Below, piece by piece: positions 51,415 to 63,645 of a stretch of 64,000 bases of DNA. The notes beneath the pieces were generated by a model. It saw nothing but the letters and a program-made list of their open reading frames with translations, had not been told where the DNA came from and did not search any database. Source of the stretch: Archangium sp. (GTDB lineage: Bacteria; Myxococcota; Myxococcia; Myxococcales; Myxococcaceae). Made by a program: the position numbers and the translations under genes. Where the stretch lies: assembly GCA_030681645.1 (NCBI GenBank), contig JAUXRX010000057.1, positions 1-64,000 of the forward strand, read 5' to 3'. Each line of letters begins with the position of its first letter. The first letter of the stretch is position 1.

Positions 51415-51881
51415 GGGCCTGCTTCTTCGACACCTGGGCGTACATCGCCCTCGCGAATCGGCGCGATGCGGGCCACGAGATCGCCCTCGACGTCGATCGC
51501 TTTCTCGCCGAGGAGGGGTGGATCGCGGTGACGTCCGACTGGGTGCTCGACGAGACGGTGACGCAGCTGCACCTGCTGGCGGGCGCGAAGGTGGTGACGC
51601 AGTTCCTCGACGATCTCGACGCCCAGCTCAAGGCGCGGCAGCTCATGCTTCTCAACGTGTCCACGCCCCGCTTCGACGCGGCCATCAAGCTCTTCCGCAA
51701 GTTGGCGCCGAAGGTGCCGCGGCTCTCGTTGACCGACTGCACCACCTTCGCGCTGATGGGCGAGCTCGAGGTGCGGTGGGCCTTCACCGCCGACAAGCAC
51801 TTCTATTCAGCTGGCCCGCGGGTGGGCCCGCTGGTCTCGCTCATCGACGGCGCCTTCACCTTTCGGGCCCCAACCCACTGA
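51411..51881 (+). CDS. PIN-domain ribonuclease (VapC-type toxin)
   Basis: A 156-residue PIN protein. The acidic residues are in place: CFFDTWAYIAL (Asp), SDWVLDETVTQL (Glu), RLSLTDCTTFALM (Asp) and FTADKHF (Asp), the usual metal-binding set. It starts at GTG overlapping the antitoxin stop. VapC toxins cut tRNA or other RNA; the target here is unknown. Confidence 0.83.
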   Translation: MRACFFDTWAYIALANRRDAGHEIALDVDRFLAEEGWIAVTSDWVLDETVTQLHLLAGAKVVTQFLDDLDAQLKARQLMLLNVSTPRFDAAIKLFRKLAPKVPRLSLTDCTTFALMGELEVRWAFTADKHFYSAGPRVGPLVSLIDGAFTFRAPTH

Positions 51882-51902
51882 AATCAGGATGACTTCGGAG
51901 CA

Positions 51903-52721
51903 ATGTCAGACCCTGCTGGTACACCCCTCACCATGAAGCAAGCGCACTCAGTCGTGGAAGTGGCCGGGCTGCTCGGGTTGACGCCCGCGGCGACGCGTCA
52001 GCTGATCGAGTCGGTCTTCGAGGGGCCGCGTGATGTGCTCTCGTTTCAGGATCTCGTGCTGCTGCGCACAGCCCACGGGTTGTCGAGCCGCAAGGTGCCG
52101 AAGGCGCGCATCACCGAGGCCCTCAACCGGGTGCGGGAGGAGCTGCCCGACAACCAGCCCCTCTCTTCCGTGACGCTGCAGAAGGTCGGCAAGGAGTTGG
52201 TGGTCAACGCCGGCGCCGCGAAGTGGAACGCAGCCTCGGGTCAGCAGCTGCTCGATCTCGATCGCTCGCAGGGCCGCGGGGCCACCTGGCTGCGTCCGGT
52301 GCCCAGCCGCGATGCCGATGCGCTCTTCGCCGGCGCCGTGCGCCTCGAGGAATCCGATCCGGCCGCGGCGCTCGAGGCCTACGCCGACGCCGTGGCGGCC
52401 GACCCGCACCACGCCGACGCGCACGTGAACCTGGGCAGGCTGCTGCACCAGCAGGGCCGCCTCCGCGAGGCCGAGGCGCACTATGTCGCCGCCCTCGTCT
52501 CGCGCCCCACCGACGCCACCGCCTGCTTCAACCTGGCCGTGGTGCTCGAAGACCTGGGCAAGCTCGACGACGCGATCGCCCGCTACCGCGAGACGCTCGA
52601 GCTCGACCCCCACGTCATCGACGCGTACTTCAACCTCGCCCGCCTCTACGAGAAGAAGGGCGAGAAGGTCGCGGCCATCCGCAACCTGAAGGACTACGCC
52701 CGGCTCAGCTCACCTCGCTGA
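51903..52721 (+). CDS. MerR-like HTH plus TPR protein
   Basis: A 272-residue protein. The first 90 residues carry a MerR-like helix-turn-helix (TMKQAHSVVEVAGLLGLTPAATRQLIES...LSFQDLVLLRTAHGL). From about 165 there are about three TPR motifs (AALEAYADAVAADPHHADAHVNLGRLLHQQGRLREAEAHYVAAL..., ACFNLAVVLEDLGKLDDAIARYRETLELDPHVIDAYFNLARLYEKKG). The combination suggests a regulator that reads a protein partner. The last 17 bases overlap the end of the convergent deoxyhypusine-synthase-like gene. Confidence 0.82.
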   Translation: MSDPAGTPLTMKQAHSVVEVAGLLGLTPAATRQLIESVFEGPRDVLSFQDLVLLRTAHGLSSRKVPKARITEALNRVREELPDNQPLSSVTLQKVGKELVVNAGAAKWNAASGQQLLDLDRSQGRGATWLRPVPSRDADALFAGAVRLEESDPAAALEAYADAVAADPHHADAHVNLGRLLHQQGRLREAEAHYVAALVSRPTDATACFNLAVVLEDLGKLDDAIARYRETLELDPHVIDAYFNLARLYEKKGEKVAAIRNLKDYARLSSPR

Positions 52722-53874
52722 CGCTCCACTCGATCGTCGCCAGCAGCTCCTTGCGGCGCTTCTGCACGTCGCCGTCGAGGTACTTCACCGCGTCCTTCAT
52801 CTTGTCCATCAGGCGGAAGTGCTTCCGCTTGCTGACCTTGAGCTGCATCAGCGCGTGCACCAGCCAGGGGAAGACGGCCGTCATGTCGCAGTGGCAGTAG
52901 ATCGAGCCCGTCTCGACCGCGTCGGCCGAGACCTTGCCCCAGGTGTGCCCTTCGCCGGCCGGGCAGCTCGAGAGCGCGCCGTTGTCGACCGGGTCGACGC
53001 AGAACTGCACGTCGATGTCGAAGCCCGCGGTGGGCACGTTGAGGATTTGATCGAGCAGCGGCTCGCCCTGCAGGGTGTAGTTCTTCGGCACGCCGCCGCC
53101 GAGGATCCACACCGCCATGCGCTTGCTGAAGTGGTGCCGGCAGTAGTGCTGGATCGCCGCCATCTCGTAGACGTCTTCGTTGATGTCGAGCTCGAACTTG
53201 AACTCAGGGCCCAGCAGGCGCTTGAGCTTCACCACGTTCAGGAAGATCGACCCGTCCTGCACGGCGCCCACGAAGATCGGGACCGCGCGGCGGTAGCAGG
53301 TCGAGAGCAGCGAGGGCTGATCGACGCCCAGCTCTTCCTCGATCGCGTTCATGTGCTTGCCGAGCAGGAAGTGGAACTCGGGCGTGGTCATCTTCTTCTG
53401 GAAGTCCGCGTGGCGGATCATCGCGCTGAAGAGCCGGTCGGTGTCGAGCAGCACCTCTTCGGCGAAGCCCAGGTCGTAGATGCGAATGATGCGTGCCATC
53501 CGGTACTGGATGTCGCCCGCGTTGGGGTTCACCTCGCGGATGTGGTGTTTCAGCACCCGGTGCGCGTCGTGGTACAGGTTCGCGCCCGTGGTGGTGATGG
53601 CGCTGATCACCCCGGTCTCGACCAGCGGAATGATGCAGCTCTGGTGCAAGCCGGCCGGGGTCATCGCCCCCGACAAGGTGAGGAAGATCGCGGCGTTCTC
53701 CTCGAGCGAGCGCTTCATCAGCTCGAAGGCGGTGCGCTCCTGGCGGCCCACATAAGCGCCGAACGCGTGTTCCAGCAGCTCCAACGCGGTTTCTTTACCG
53801 TTGATGGGGCGAGGGTTGACTCTTCGGGCTTTGTCGTAGGTCTTGCGAAGCTTCTGCTGGGTCTTGGTAGCCAT
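52705..53874 (-). CDS. deoxyhypusine-synthase-like protein
   Basis: A 389-residue member of the deoxyhypusine synthase family. Typical NAD- and spermidine-site text: FLTLSGAMTPAGLHQSCIIPLVE, ITTTGANLYHDAHR, IFVGAVQDGSIFL, and GHTWGKVSADA with the Lys that forms the enzyme-imine in deoxyhypusine synthase. Bacterial members often make homospermidine or act on an unknown partner, because no eIF5A is present in bacteria. Start at 53874 (MATKTQQKL) preferred to the ATG at 53907, which adds 11 residues. Confidence 0.88.
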   Translation of the reverse strand: MATKTQQKLRKTYDKARRVNPRPINGKETALELLEHAFGAYVGRQERTAFELMKRSLEENAAIFLTLSGAMTPAGLHQSCIIPLVETGVISAITTTGANLYHDAHRVLKHHIREVNPNAGDIQYRMARIIRIYDLGFAEEVLLDTDRLFSAMIRHADFQKKMTTPEFHFLLGKHMNAIEEELGVDQPSLLSTCYRRAVPIFVGAVQDGSIFLNVVKLKRLLGPEFKFELDINEDVYEMAAIQHYCRHHFSKRMAVWILGGGVPKNYTLQGEPLLDQILNVPTAGFDIDVQFCVDPVDNGALSSCPAGEGHTWGKVSADAVETGSIYCHCDMTAVFPWLVHALMQLKVSKRKHFRLMDKMKDAVKYLDGDVQKRRKELLATIEWSVSEVS

Positions 53875-53927
53875 GAGCGCGGGCGGTATACACCCGAACC
53901 TCAACACGGCCGATCTGGAGTTTTCCT

Positions 53928-55892
53928 TTGAAGAATCTGACCCTGCCCCTCGCTGCGATCCTCATCCTCGGCTGTGAAGCCTGCAAGCCGAGCGGGCCGC
54001 AAGGCACCGTGCCCGAGTTCGTGCCCACCCCCACGGCGCTGAGCTTCTCGGCCTGCCCCACGCGCGACGAGAACAACCTGCCCGTCATGGGCGTGTTCCC
54101 CGAGATCAAGAAGCTCACCATCGAGAACACGGGCAAGGTGAGCGGCGACCTGGCGCTGACCCTCAGCGGCGCCGGCGCCTCGGCCTTCACCCTGTCCGAC
54201 GTGCCGGCCTCCATCGACCGCCTCGGTTCGGTGCAGATCCCCATCTCCTTCTCGCCTTCTGTGAAGGGTGACGTGCGCGCCGACCTCCTGGTCGACGACA
54301 AGACGGAGGGCACCGAGAACCGGGTGGTGACGCTCATCGGCACCGGCATCAACCTGCCCAGCCAGGCGACCATCGAGACCGCCCCCCAGAAGAAGGACCT
54401 GAGCGGCTTCACGACGTGCACGGCAGACACCCCGCTGTCCGACTGCACGCTCGACTTCCCCGACACGCTGATGGACCAGTCGACCACGCTGCAGCTGAAG
54501 ATCCGCAACAAGGGCTGCCCCGCGCTCAAGATCACCGCGATCGAGATCGACGGTTCGACCACGCCGGGCACCAACGACGGCTTTACGCTCGATTCCCCCT
54601 CATCCTCGCCCTCCGTCGACTCGCCGATCACCCTGTCGACCGCCGACGGCACCGACGAGACCACCATCACCCTGCGCTTCACCGCCACCGACGACAACTC
54701 GGGCTCCAGCTCGCAGTCGCACTACGCGGTGCTCACGCTCAAGAGCAACGACCCGGTGATCGGCGACGGCGCGACGAACCCGGCGCGGCTCACCATTCAG
54801 GCCAACGCGATCAAGCCGAGCATCTACGTCTCGCCCACCAGCTGCAACTTCACCAACGCGCAGGACTTCTGCGGCAACGTCGCGCGCATTCAGAACAAGG
54901 CGAACTTCCGCGTCACCAACGACGGCAGCACGGACATCCTCATCTCCGGGGTGCGCTTCCGCTCGTCGGGCGGCAGCACCAGCAGCGACATGCGCTTTGC
55001 CATCACCCAGAACGTGCAGGGGCAGACCATTCAGCCCACCAACAGCGCGTCGATCGAGGTGACCGAGGTCGACCAGCCGCTGCTCGTGTCGGATCAGCTC
55101 GAGATCGTCGCCGACATTCCCGGCATGGGCGTGGGCTCAGGCGGCACGGTGGTCGTCTCGGTGATCAGCGGCATCAAGCCCTGCCTCACCACCGACCCGA
55201 TGGACGAGATCGACTTCGGCGACCCGATGGAAGAGCTCACCGCGCGCACCTTCCGCATCAGGAACGGGGCCAGCTGCGGCACGCTCGTCGTCAACTCGGT
55301 GGGCGTCTCGACGCAGCCGTTCTTCTCGCTGATCGATCCGCTGATCACCCCCAACACCTCGGTCCCCCCGGGCGGCATGCTCGAGACCACGGTGCAGTAC
55401 CGCCGGCCGTCGTCGGGCGGCTTCCAGTTGGCCGACCTGAAGGTGATCACCAACGACACCGACTACGGCGCGCCCCAGTACAAGCTGCTGCTGCTGCGCA
55501 GCAACGCGTCGCTCGACCAGATCCCCAGCGCGCAGATCACCGCATGCCAGCCCGCGCAGCTGCTCAACGATCCCGACTGCCGCCTGGGCGCGCAGACCGC
55601 CGGCGCGTTCAACCTGGGCATGATCAACCCCGATGAGATCACCCTCTCGGGCGTGCTCTCCACCGACAACAACATGGTCAGCGAGTACCGCTTCACTCTG
55701 CTCCCGCCCATCCCCGGTGGGGCGACCACGGCGGCGCTGGCGAACCACGGCATGCGCATCACCACCAACAAGACGAAGCTCACGGTGCCCGCCGGCGCGA
55801 CCGGCACCTACCGCATCGGTCTCGAGGTGTGGGACGACCGCGGCCAGAAGTCGGCGAACACCGACGTGATCACGGTGAACATCTACCCCTGA
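53928..55892 (+). CDS. choice-of-anchor domain lipoprotein
   Basis: A 654-residue protein starting at TTG with GGAG seven bases upstream, a signal and lipobox (AAILILGC) at Cys16. Several Ig-like, choice-of-anchor-D-type repeats follow: KKLTIENTGKVSGDLALTLSG, LQLKIRNKGCPALKITAIEID, FRVTNDGSTDILISGVRFRSS, RTFRIRNGASCGTLVVNSV, each of about 100 residues. It ends with a PKD/cadherin-like domain. Such surface proteins are common in myxobacteria; the role is unknown. Confidence 0.84.
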   Translation: MKNLTLPLAAILILGCEACKPSGPQGTVPEFVPTPTALSFSACPTRDENNLPVMGVFPEIKKLTIENTGKVSGDLALTLSGAGASAFTLSDVPASIDRLGSVQIPISFSPSVKGDVRADLLVDDKTEGTENRVVTLIGTGINLPSQATIETAPQKKDLSGFTTCTADTPLSDCTLDFPDTLMDQSTTLQLKIRNKGCPALKITAIEIDGSTTPGTNDGFTLDSPSSSPSVDSPITLSTADGTDETTITLRFTATDDNSGSSSQSHYAVLTLKSNDPVIGDGATNPARLTIQANAIKPSIYVSPTSCNFTNAQDFCGNVARIQNKANFRVTNDGSTDILISGVRFRSSGGSTSSDMRFAITQNVQGQTIQPTNSASIEVTEVDQPLLVSDQLEIVADIPGMGVGSGGTVVVSVISGIKPCLTTDPMDEIDFGDPMEELTARTFRIRNGASCGTLVVNSVGVSTQPFFSLIDPLITPNTSVPPGGMLETTVQYRRPSSGGFQLADLKVITNDTDYGAPQYKLLLLRSNASLDQIPSAQITACQPAQLLNDPDCRLGAQTAGAFNLGMINPDEITLSGVLSTDNNMVSEYRFTLLPPIPGGATTAALANHGMRITTNKTKLTVPAGATGTYRIGLEVWDDRGQKSANTDVITVNIYP

Positions 55893-55898
55893 GACGGC

Positions 55899-56369
55899 TC
55901 AGCGCGCCTCGGGCACGGGCCCGAGGCGTACGAGCGGCGAGCGGTGCGTGAGGCTGCGCATCGCCAGCTTGTCGAGCCGGGTCGAGCGATAGACCTCGAG
56001 CATCCGCTCCTGGCCCAGCGTCCACACCGAGAACATCGTGCAGCTGCCGGTGAAGTGGCAGCCGCCGTGGTCCTTCTCGGTGCACACGTTGACGGAGATG
56101 GGCCCCTCGACCGCTTCGATCACGTCGAGGAAGGTGACGTGCGAAGCGGGCACCGCCAGCGAATAGCCGCCGTGCGAGCCGCGCACCGACTTCACCAGCT
56201 TCGACTTCACCAGCGTCTTCAGGATCTTCGCGAGGAACTCCTCGGGAATGTCCATCTGCCGGGCGATCTCGCGAAAGGACGTGGTGATGCCGTCCGGGAG
56301 CGACGCGAGAAAGAGCATCGCCCGGGTTCCGTACTCAATCTTCCGGGAGATCTGGAAGGCGTGCTGCAT
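55899..56369 (-). CDS. Rrf2-family transcriptional regulator
   Basis: A 156-residue Rrf2 protein: winged helix (YGTRAMLFLASLPDGITTSFREIARQMDIPEEFLAKILKTLVKSKLVKSVRGSHGGYSLA) and the Cys set VNVCTEKDHGGCHFTGSC that in IscR/NsrR binds an iron-sulfur cluster. It may sense iron-sulfur, nitric oxide or redox state. It is divergent from the PHP gene with only 23 bases between the ATGs, so each site may control both. Confidence 0.9.
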   Translation of the reverse strand: MQHAFQISRKIEYGTRAMLFLASLPDGITTSFREIARQMDIPEEFLAKILKTLVKSKLVKSVRGSHGGYSLAVPASHVTFLDVIEAVEGPISVNVCTEKDHGGCHFTGSCTMFSVWTLGQERMLEVYRSTRLDKLAMRSLTHRSPLVRLGPVPEAR

Positions 56370-56392
56370 GGCGGGCTAAGGCCACGCTTAGC

Positions 56393-57217
56393 ATGATCGA
56401 CCTCCACTCGCACACGACCGCCTCTGACGGGCAGTACCCGCCCCATGAGCAGGTCGCCCTGGCTGCGAAGGCGGGCGTCACCGTGCTCGCGGTCACCGAC
56501 CACGACACCACCGCGGGGCTCGCCGCCTGCGACGAGGCCGCCAGGGCGAAGAATCTGCGCCTCATCCCCGGCATCGAGATCTCCTGCATCCACTACCGGC
56601 GCGAGGTGCACATCCTCGGGCACTTCATCGACCCCGCCGACGTGAAGCTCACCGCCTACGCCCTGCAGCTCGTCGACGAGCGGAACAAGCGCATGGAGCT
56701 GATGGTGAAGAGGCTCGTCGCCCAGGGCGTGCCCGTGACCATGGAGCAGGTGCGCGAGCTGGCCGGCGACGCCACGCTGACCCGCCCTCACCTGGCGCGC
56801 GTGCTGGTGGAGCTGCGCGTGTGCACCTCGAACAAGGAGGCCTTCGACCGCTTCCTGGGTGACGGCAAGTCGGCCTGGGTGCCGCGCTTCGAGCTCAGCG
56901 TGGAAGACGCGATCAGCCTCATTCACGGCGCGGGCGGCACGGCCACCATCGCGCACCCCGGCAGCTCGCGGGTCAATCGCCTCGAGGTCGAGACGATGAC
57001 GAAGTCGGGCCTCGACGGGATCGAGGCGATCCACAAGGACCACCCGCCCAGCCAGCGCGAGCTGTTCCAGAAGTGGGCGAAGGAACTGGGGCTGTGCTGC
57101 ACCGCTGGGAGCGACTTTCATGGCGAGAAGGTCGCGCCTGATCGCCAGTTCGGCTCGGTGGGCATGGACGTGGGCGAGTTTCAGGCGCTCGAGGCTCGTC
57201 GCCCGCGGTCGAGCTGA
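56393..57217 (+). CDS. PHP-domain phosphoesterase (RNase AM/TrpH-like)
   Basis: A 274-residue PHP protein: DLHSHTTASDGQYPP, VTDHDTTAGLAAC, IPGIEIS, VHILGHFIDP, TRPHLARVL, IAHPG and GSDFHG, the four PHP motifs in order. E. coli TrpH (RNase AM) is a 5'-3' exoribonuclease of this family that also acts on 3',5'-nucleotides. It starts 23 bases from the divergent Rrf2 gene. Confidence 0.92.
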   Translation: MIDLHSHTTASDGQYPPHEQVALAAKAGVTVLAVTDHDTTAGLAACDEAARAKNLRLIPGIEISCIHYRREVHILGHFIDPADVKLTAYALQLVDERNKRMELMVKRLVAQGVPVTMEQVRELAGDATLTRPHLARVLVELRVCTSNKEAFDRFLGDGKSAWVPRFELSVEDAISLIHGAGGTATIAHPGSSRVNRLEVETMTKSGLDGIEAIHKDHPPSQRELFQKWAKELGLCCTAGSDFHGEKVAPDRQFGSVGMDVGEFQALEARRPRSS

Positions 57218-57228
57218 CCCGGGAGTCG

Positions 57229-57271
57229 GCCCCTCACCCCGGCCCTCTCCCCGCTGCGCAGGGAGAGGGAG
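57229..57271. repeat. family B dispersed repeat
   Basis: GCCCCTCACCCCGGCCCTCT continuing as CCCCGCTGCGCAGGGAGAGG lies between the convergent genes. Confidence 0.75.
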
Positions 57272-57272
57272 A

Positions 57273-58217
57273 CTATTTGTCCTTCCACAGCCCCGGATCG
57301 ATCGTCGGCGCCTTCACCGTGGTGTCCAGCTCCACCACGCCGTTGGCCTTCGCCTCGGTGCCGCCGACGCTGCGCGCCTTCACGCTGAGCCCGTTCTTGC
57401 CCTCGTTGAGCGAGATGGGCACCTCGAAGTGACCCTTGTCGTCGACGGTGACGATCTTTCCCTGCACCTCGACCATCGCGCCCGGCTGAACGTCGCCCTT
57501 GAGCACCAGCTTCTTCGTGTTGATGGTCTTCTTCGTGGGCAGCGCCACCTTGAGCAGCAGCGAGGAAGGAATCGTGATCGGCGCGCTCGGCGGCATGCCG
57601 GGCTTCACGATCGACTGCTGCCCTGCCCTGACGATCACCACGCGGCCCGCGCCCGCGAACGCCACCTCGCCGCTCTCGGTGCCGACCGCGACCGTGCCCT
57701 TGCCGTTGCTGGCGATGGTGAAGACGCCGCCGTCGGTGCTGGCCGTGGCGTCGCTGCCGGTCGCGCGCACTTCGAACGTGTGCCGGCCCTGGCCCTTCAC
57801 CGTGGCCCTGGCCATGCCTGACTCGAGGAGCAGCTTGGTGATGCTCTCCTTGAGATCGCCGATGCCGACCTCGGTGCCGGGCTCCATCTTCACTTCCCAG
57901 GTCTCGCCGCCGACGAGCACGGCGTAGCTGCCGTCGGTGGTGCGCACGCCGTCGCTGGGCAGCAGCGCGTCACCGGGCTTCGCGTCCTGCCAGCCACCGT
58001 CGAGCCCGCGGCGGATCTGCACGGTGCCGGTCAGCTCGCCGAGGCGGATCTCCACGGGCCGGGGGCCGGCGTCGACGATCGCCACGGGCGGCGGCACCAC
58101 CACCTGCGGCGGCTGCGGAGGCGGCTCGGACAGGAACAACCACCACGCCAGTGGCACCATCGCGGCGATGGCGATCAGCAAGAGTGCGAAGCGGGCGCGG
58201 GGGGACATCTGCTGCAC
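57273..58217 (-). CDS. FecR-domain protein with membrane anchor
   Basis: A 314-residue protein with one N-terminal transmembrane helix (ARFALLLIAIAAMVPLAWWLFL), a Pro-rich linker, and a FecR-type domain (LLPSDGVRTTDGSYAVLVGGETWEVKMEPGTEVGIGD, GGVFTIASNGKGTVAVGTESGEVAFAG). A C-terminal beta-sandwich (LVLKGDVQPGAMVEVQGKIVTVDDKGHFEVPI) resembles a Big or invasin-type domain. It probably reads or holds an envelope signal. It is downstream of the sensor kinase gene. Confidence 0.82.
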   Translation of the reverse strand: MQQMSPRARFALLLIAIAAMVPLAWWLFLSEPPPQPPQVVVPPPVAIVDAGPRPVEIRLGELTGTVQIRRGLDGGWQDAKPGDALLPSDGVRTTDGSYAVLVGGETWEVKMEPGTEVGIGDLKESITKLLLESGMARATVKGQGRHTFEVRATGSDATASTDGGVFTIASNGKGTVAVGTESGEVAFAGAGRVVIVRAGQQSIVKPGMPPSAPITIPSSLLLKVALPTKKTINTKKLVLKGDVQPGAMVEVQGKIVTVDDKGHFEVPISLNEGKNGLSVKARSVGGTEAKANGVVELDTTVKAPTIDPGLWKDK

Positions 58218-58250
58218 CCTTCTTACCGTGCGGGGAACCGCATGACCCTA

Positions 58251-58291
58251 TCTCCCTCTCCGCCCCGGGGAGAGGGTCGGGGAGAGGGCAA
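58251..58291. repeat. family B dispersed repeat
   Basis: TCCCTCTCCGCCCCGGGGAG continuing as AGGGTCGGGGAGAGGGC lies between the FecR-like gene and the sensor kinase gene. Confidence 0.75.
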
Positions 58292-58305
58292 ACCAACTCT
58301 CAGAG

Positions 58306-60177
58306 TCACCCCGTAATGCCCTTGCCCTGCCCGCCCACGTCCACCGCGGCTGCGCCCGCATGGCGGCTCGTCTTGCCCACGCCCTTGAGTGAGATCACGA
58401 AGCGAGCCCCCTTCCCAGGCTCGCTGTGCACCTCGAGCTTCCCCTCGTGCTCCTGCACCACCCGGTACGCGACCGCGAGGCCCAGGCCGATGTTGGTCCA
58501 CACGTCCTTGGTGGTGAAGAACGGCTCGAAGATGCGGGTGAGGTTCTCGGGCGCGATGCCCTTGCCCGTGTCGGTCACCGTGAGCGTGGCCCCCTCGCCG
58601 CTCGACTCGACGGCGACGGTGAGCTGCTTCGTGGCCGACGCCAGCATCGCCGTGCGCGCGTTGCTGCAGAGCTGGGCCACCACCTGCTCGAGCTGCTCGG
58701 AGTCTCCGTCGACCTGCACGGGCGCCGGCGGCAGCTTGACCTCGAGCGTGACCCCGGGCGAGCGGTCCTTCTCGATCTCCATCGCCTTGGTGACGACCGA
58801 GCGCAGGTCCATCGGCGCGAGCGAGACCTCCCCGCGCTTCTGCGAGAAGCGGAGCAGCTGCAGCGTGATCTCCCGGCACCGGTGCGCGCTCTCTTCGATC
58901 TGCTTGAGCAGGGAGAAGTTGTCGTCGGTGTCCTTGGTGTCCATCAGCAGCAGCTGCGCGTTGCCGAGGATGCCCACCAGCGGGTTGTTGATCTCGTGCG
59001 CCACGCCCGCGCCGAGCTGACCGATCGCCGCCAGCTTCTGCGCCTCGAGCAGGGTCGCCTGGGCCGCGCGCAAGTCGGCGGTGGCCTCGTCGACCTTCTT
59101 CTTGAGCTCGCTGTTCCACTGCTGCAACCGCGCCCGCGAGGTCTCGAGCTCCGCGCCCATCGCGTTGAAGGTCCTGCCCAGCGCGGTGAGCTCGTCGCCG
59201 CCGGTGAGCTCAGCGCGCCTGCTCAGGTCACCCTTCGCGAAGGCGTCGGCGAGCGCTCCCAGCTGCTCGAGACGGGAGGCCAGCCAGCGGGTGAAGAAGA
59301 GCGAGACGATGATGAGCAGGAAGACCGTCGTGCCCATGCCCCCCAGCACGCTCCGGCGCAGCGAGCGGATGGGCTGCCGGGCCGCGTCGAGCGGAATCGA
59401 CGTGACCGCGGTGAGGCCCAGCTTGCCCGGCACCTTCGCCAGCGAGAGCTGCTCGGTGGACGAGGTCGCCAGCTCGAGCCCCGAGCGCAGCACCGCCATC
59501 CGCTCGGGGTCGAGCGAGGACACCTTCTGGTGCCACTGGCTGCTCGCCACCACCCGGCCATCGGCGTCGACGATCTCCAGGGTGGTGACCGACGGCGCGT
59601 GCTCGACCAGCCAGCGGTCGAGCACGGTGAGCGTGAGGGCGAGCACCACCATCGGGGCCTCGGCGCCTCGGGGACCGACCTGGATCGCCGCCGGCATCCA
59701 CGGGCCGGCGGCGCTGTCCTGCGCGGGGCCGAGCGCCATCTGGCCCGGCTCTCCGAAGGTGGCGAGCGTGACCAGCGGGAGCAGCTTCGAGAGCTCGTCG
59801 CGGGTGAGCTTGAGGGCGGGCCGGCCCTCGATGCCCTCGATCATCGGAGCGAAGTCGGGCCTCGAGGGATCGACGAGCGTGCCGGCCACCACGACCGCCG
59901 ATTGGCTGGAGAGCAGGCGCAGTCCCCCCGCGGCTTCGTCTGCCGTCACCGCCGGCCAGTCGATCAACAGGGCGGACTGGGCCAGCGACTCGAGTGAGAC
60001 GGCGAGCTGCGTGCCGGTGGCCTCGGCGGCGGCGGCGGCCAGTGCGCGTTGTTCGCGTTCGAGGCGCGAGGCGAGCTCGCGTTCGGCTTCGCGGAGCAGC
60101 CAGAAGCCCGCGAACGCGAGCGGGATCACCGCGGCCGCGAGCACGAAGAGGAGCAGCTTCTGGGACAGCCGCAGCAT
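58306..60177 (-). CDS. membrane sensor histidine kinase with HAMP domain
   Basis: A 623-residue kinase with two transmembrane helices (LLLFVLAAAVIPLAFAGFWLL and TTVFLLIIVSLFFTRWLA) around a periplasmic sensor of about 240 residues, a HAMP domain (SRLEQLGALADAFAKGDLSRRAELTGGDELTALGRTFNAMG), a coiled coil, HisKA with VAHEINNPLVG, and HATPase with DTGKGIAPENLTRIFEPFFTTKDV and GLGLAVAYRVVQEHEG. The start at 60177 is the ATG just before the first helix; the frame is open 20 more residues, part of which comes from a family A repeat. No regulator gene is immediately next to it other than the hybrid kinase. Confidence 0.92.
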   Translation of the reverse strand: MLRLSQKLLLFVLAAAVIPLAFAGFWLLREAERELASRLEREQRALAAAAAEATGTQLAVSLESLAQSALLIDWPAVTADEAAGGLRLLSSQSAVVVAGTLVDPSRPDFAPMIEGIEGRPALKLTRDELSKLLPLVTLATFGEPGQMALGPAQDSAAGPWMPAAIQVGPRGAEAPMVVLALTLTVLDRWLVEHAPSVTTLEIVDADGRVVASSQWHQKVSSLDPERMAVLRSGLELATSSTEQLSLAKVPGKLGLTAVTSIPLDAARQPIRSLRRSVLGGMGTTVFLLIIVSLFFTRWLASRLEQLGALADAFAKGDLSRRAELTGGDELTALGRTFNAMGAELETSRARLQQWNSELKKKVDEATADLRAAQATLLEAQKLAAIGQLGAGVAHEINNPLVGILGNAQLLLMDTKDTDDNFSLLKQIEESAHRCREITLQLLRFSQKRGEVSLAPMDLRSVVTKAMEIEKDRSPGVTLEVKLPPAPVQVDGDSEQLEQVVAQLCSNARTAMLASATKQLTVAVESSGEGATLTVTDTGKGIAPENLTRIFEPFFTTKDVWTNIGLGLAVAYRVVQEHEGKLEVHSEPGKGARFVISLKGVGKTSRHAGAAAVDVGGQGKGITG

Positions 60178-60202
60178 GGGCGAGCGGGACGCTAGCAGAT
60201 GG

Positions 60203-60262
60203 CTCGACTCCGCTCGGCGTGAACGGAACTGGCCCAATCCGCTCAGCCCGAGCGAAGTCGAG
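60203..60262. repeat. inverted pair of family A repeats
   Basis: CTCGACTCCGCTCGGCGTGA and, inverted, CTCAGCCCGAGCGAAGTCGA lie in the gap between the two kinase genes. Confidence 0.75.
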
Positions 60263-60278
60263 GGCCACCGCCCACGAC

Positions 60279-63575
<3,297 letters not shown>

Positions 63576-63645
63576 GGGGGGATCCCCAGTGTAGGCCCCA
63601 CAGGCCCCGCGTCGAAAAACCTACATCGGCCCCACCCTGCCCGAA

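Noticed and set aside
51903..53874. overlap of convergent gene ends as an error
   Set aside because: A 17-base tail-to-tail overlap is common in this compact genome, and both ends have good coding text (compare 8850-8870).
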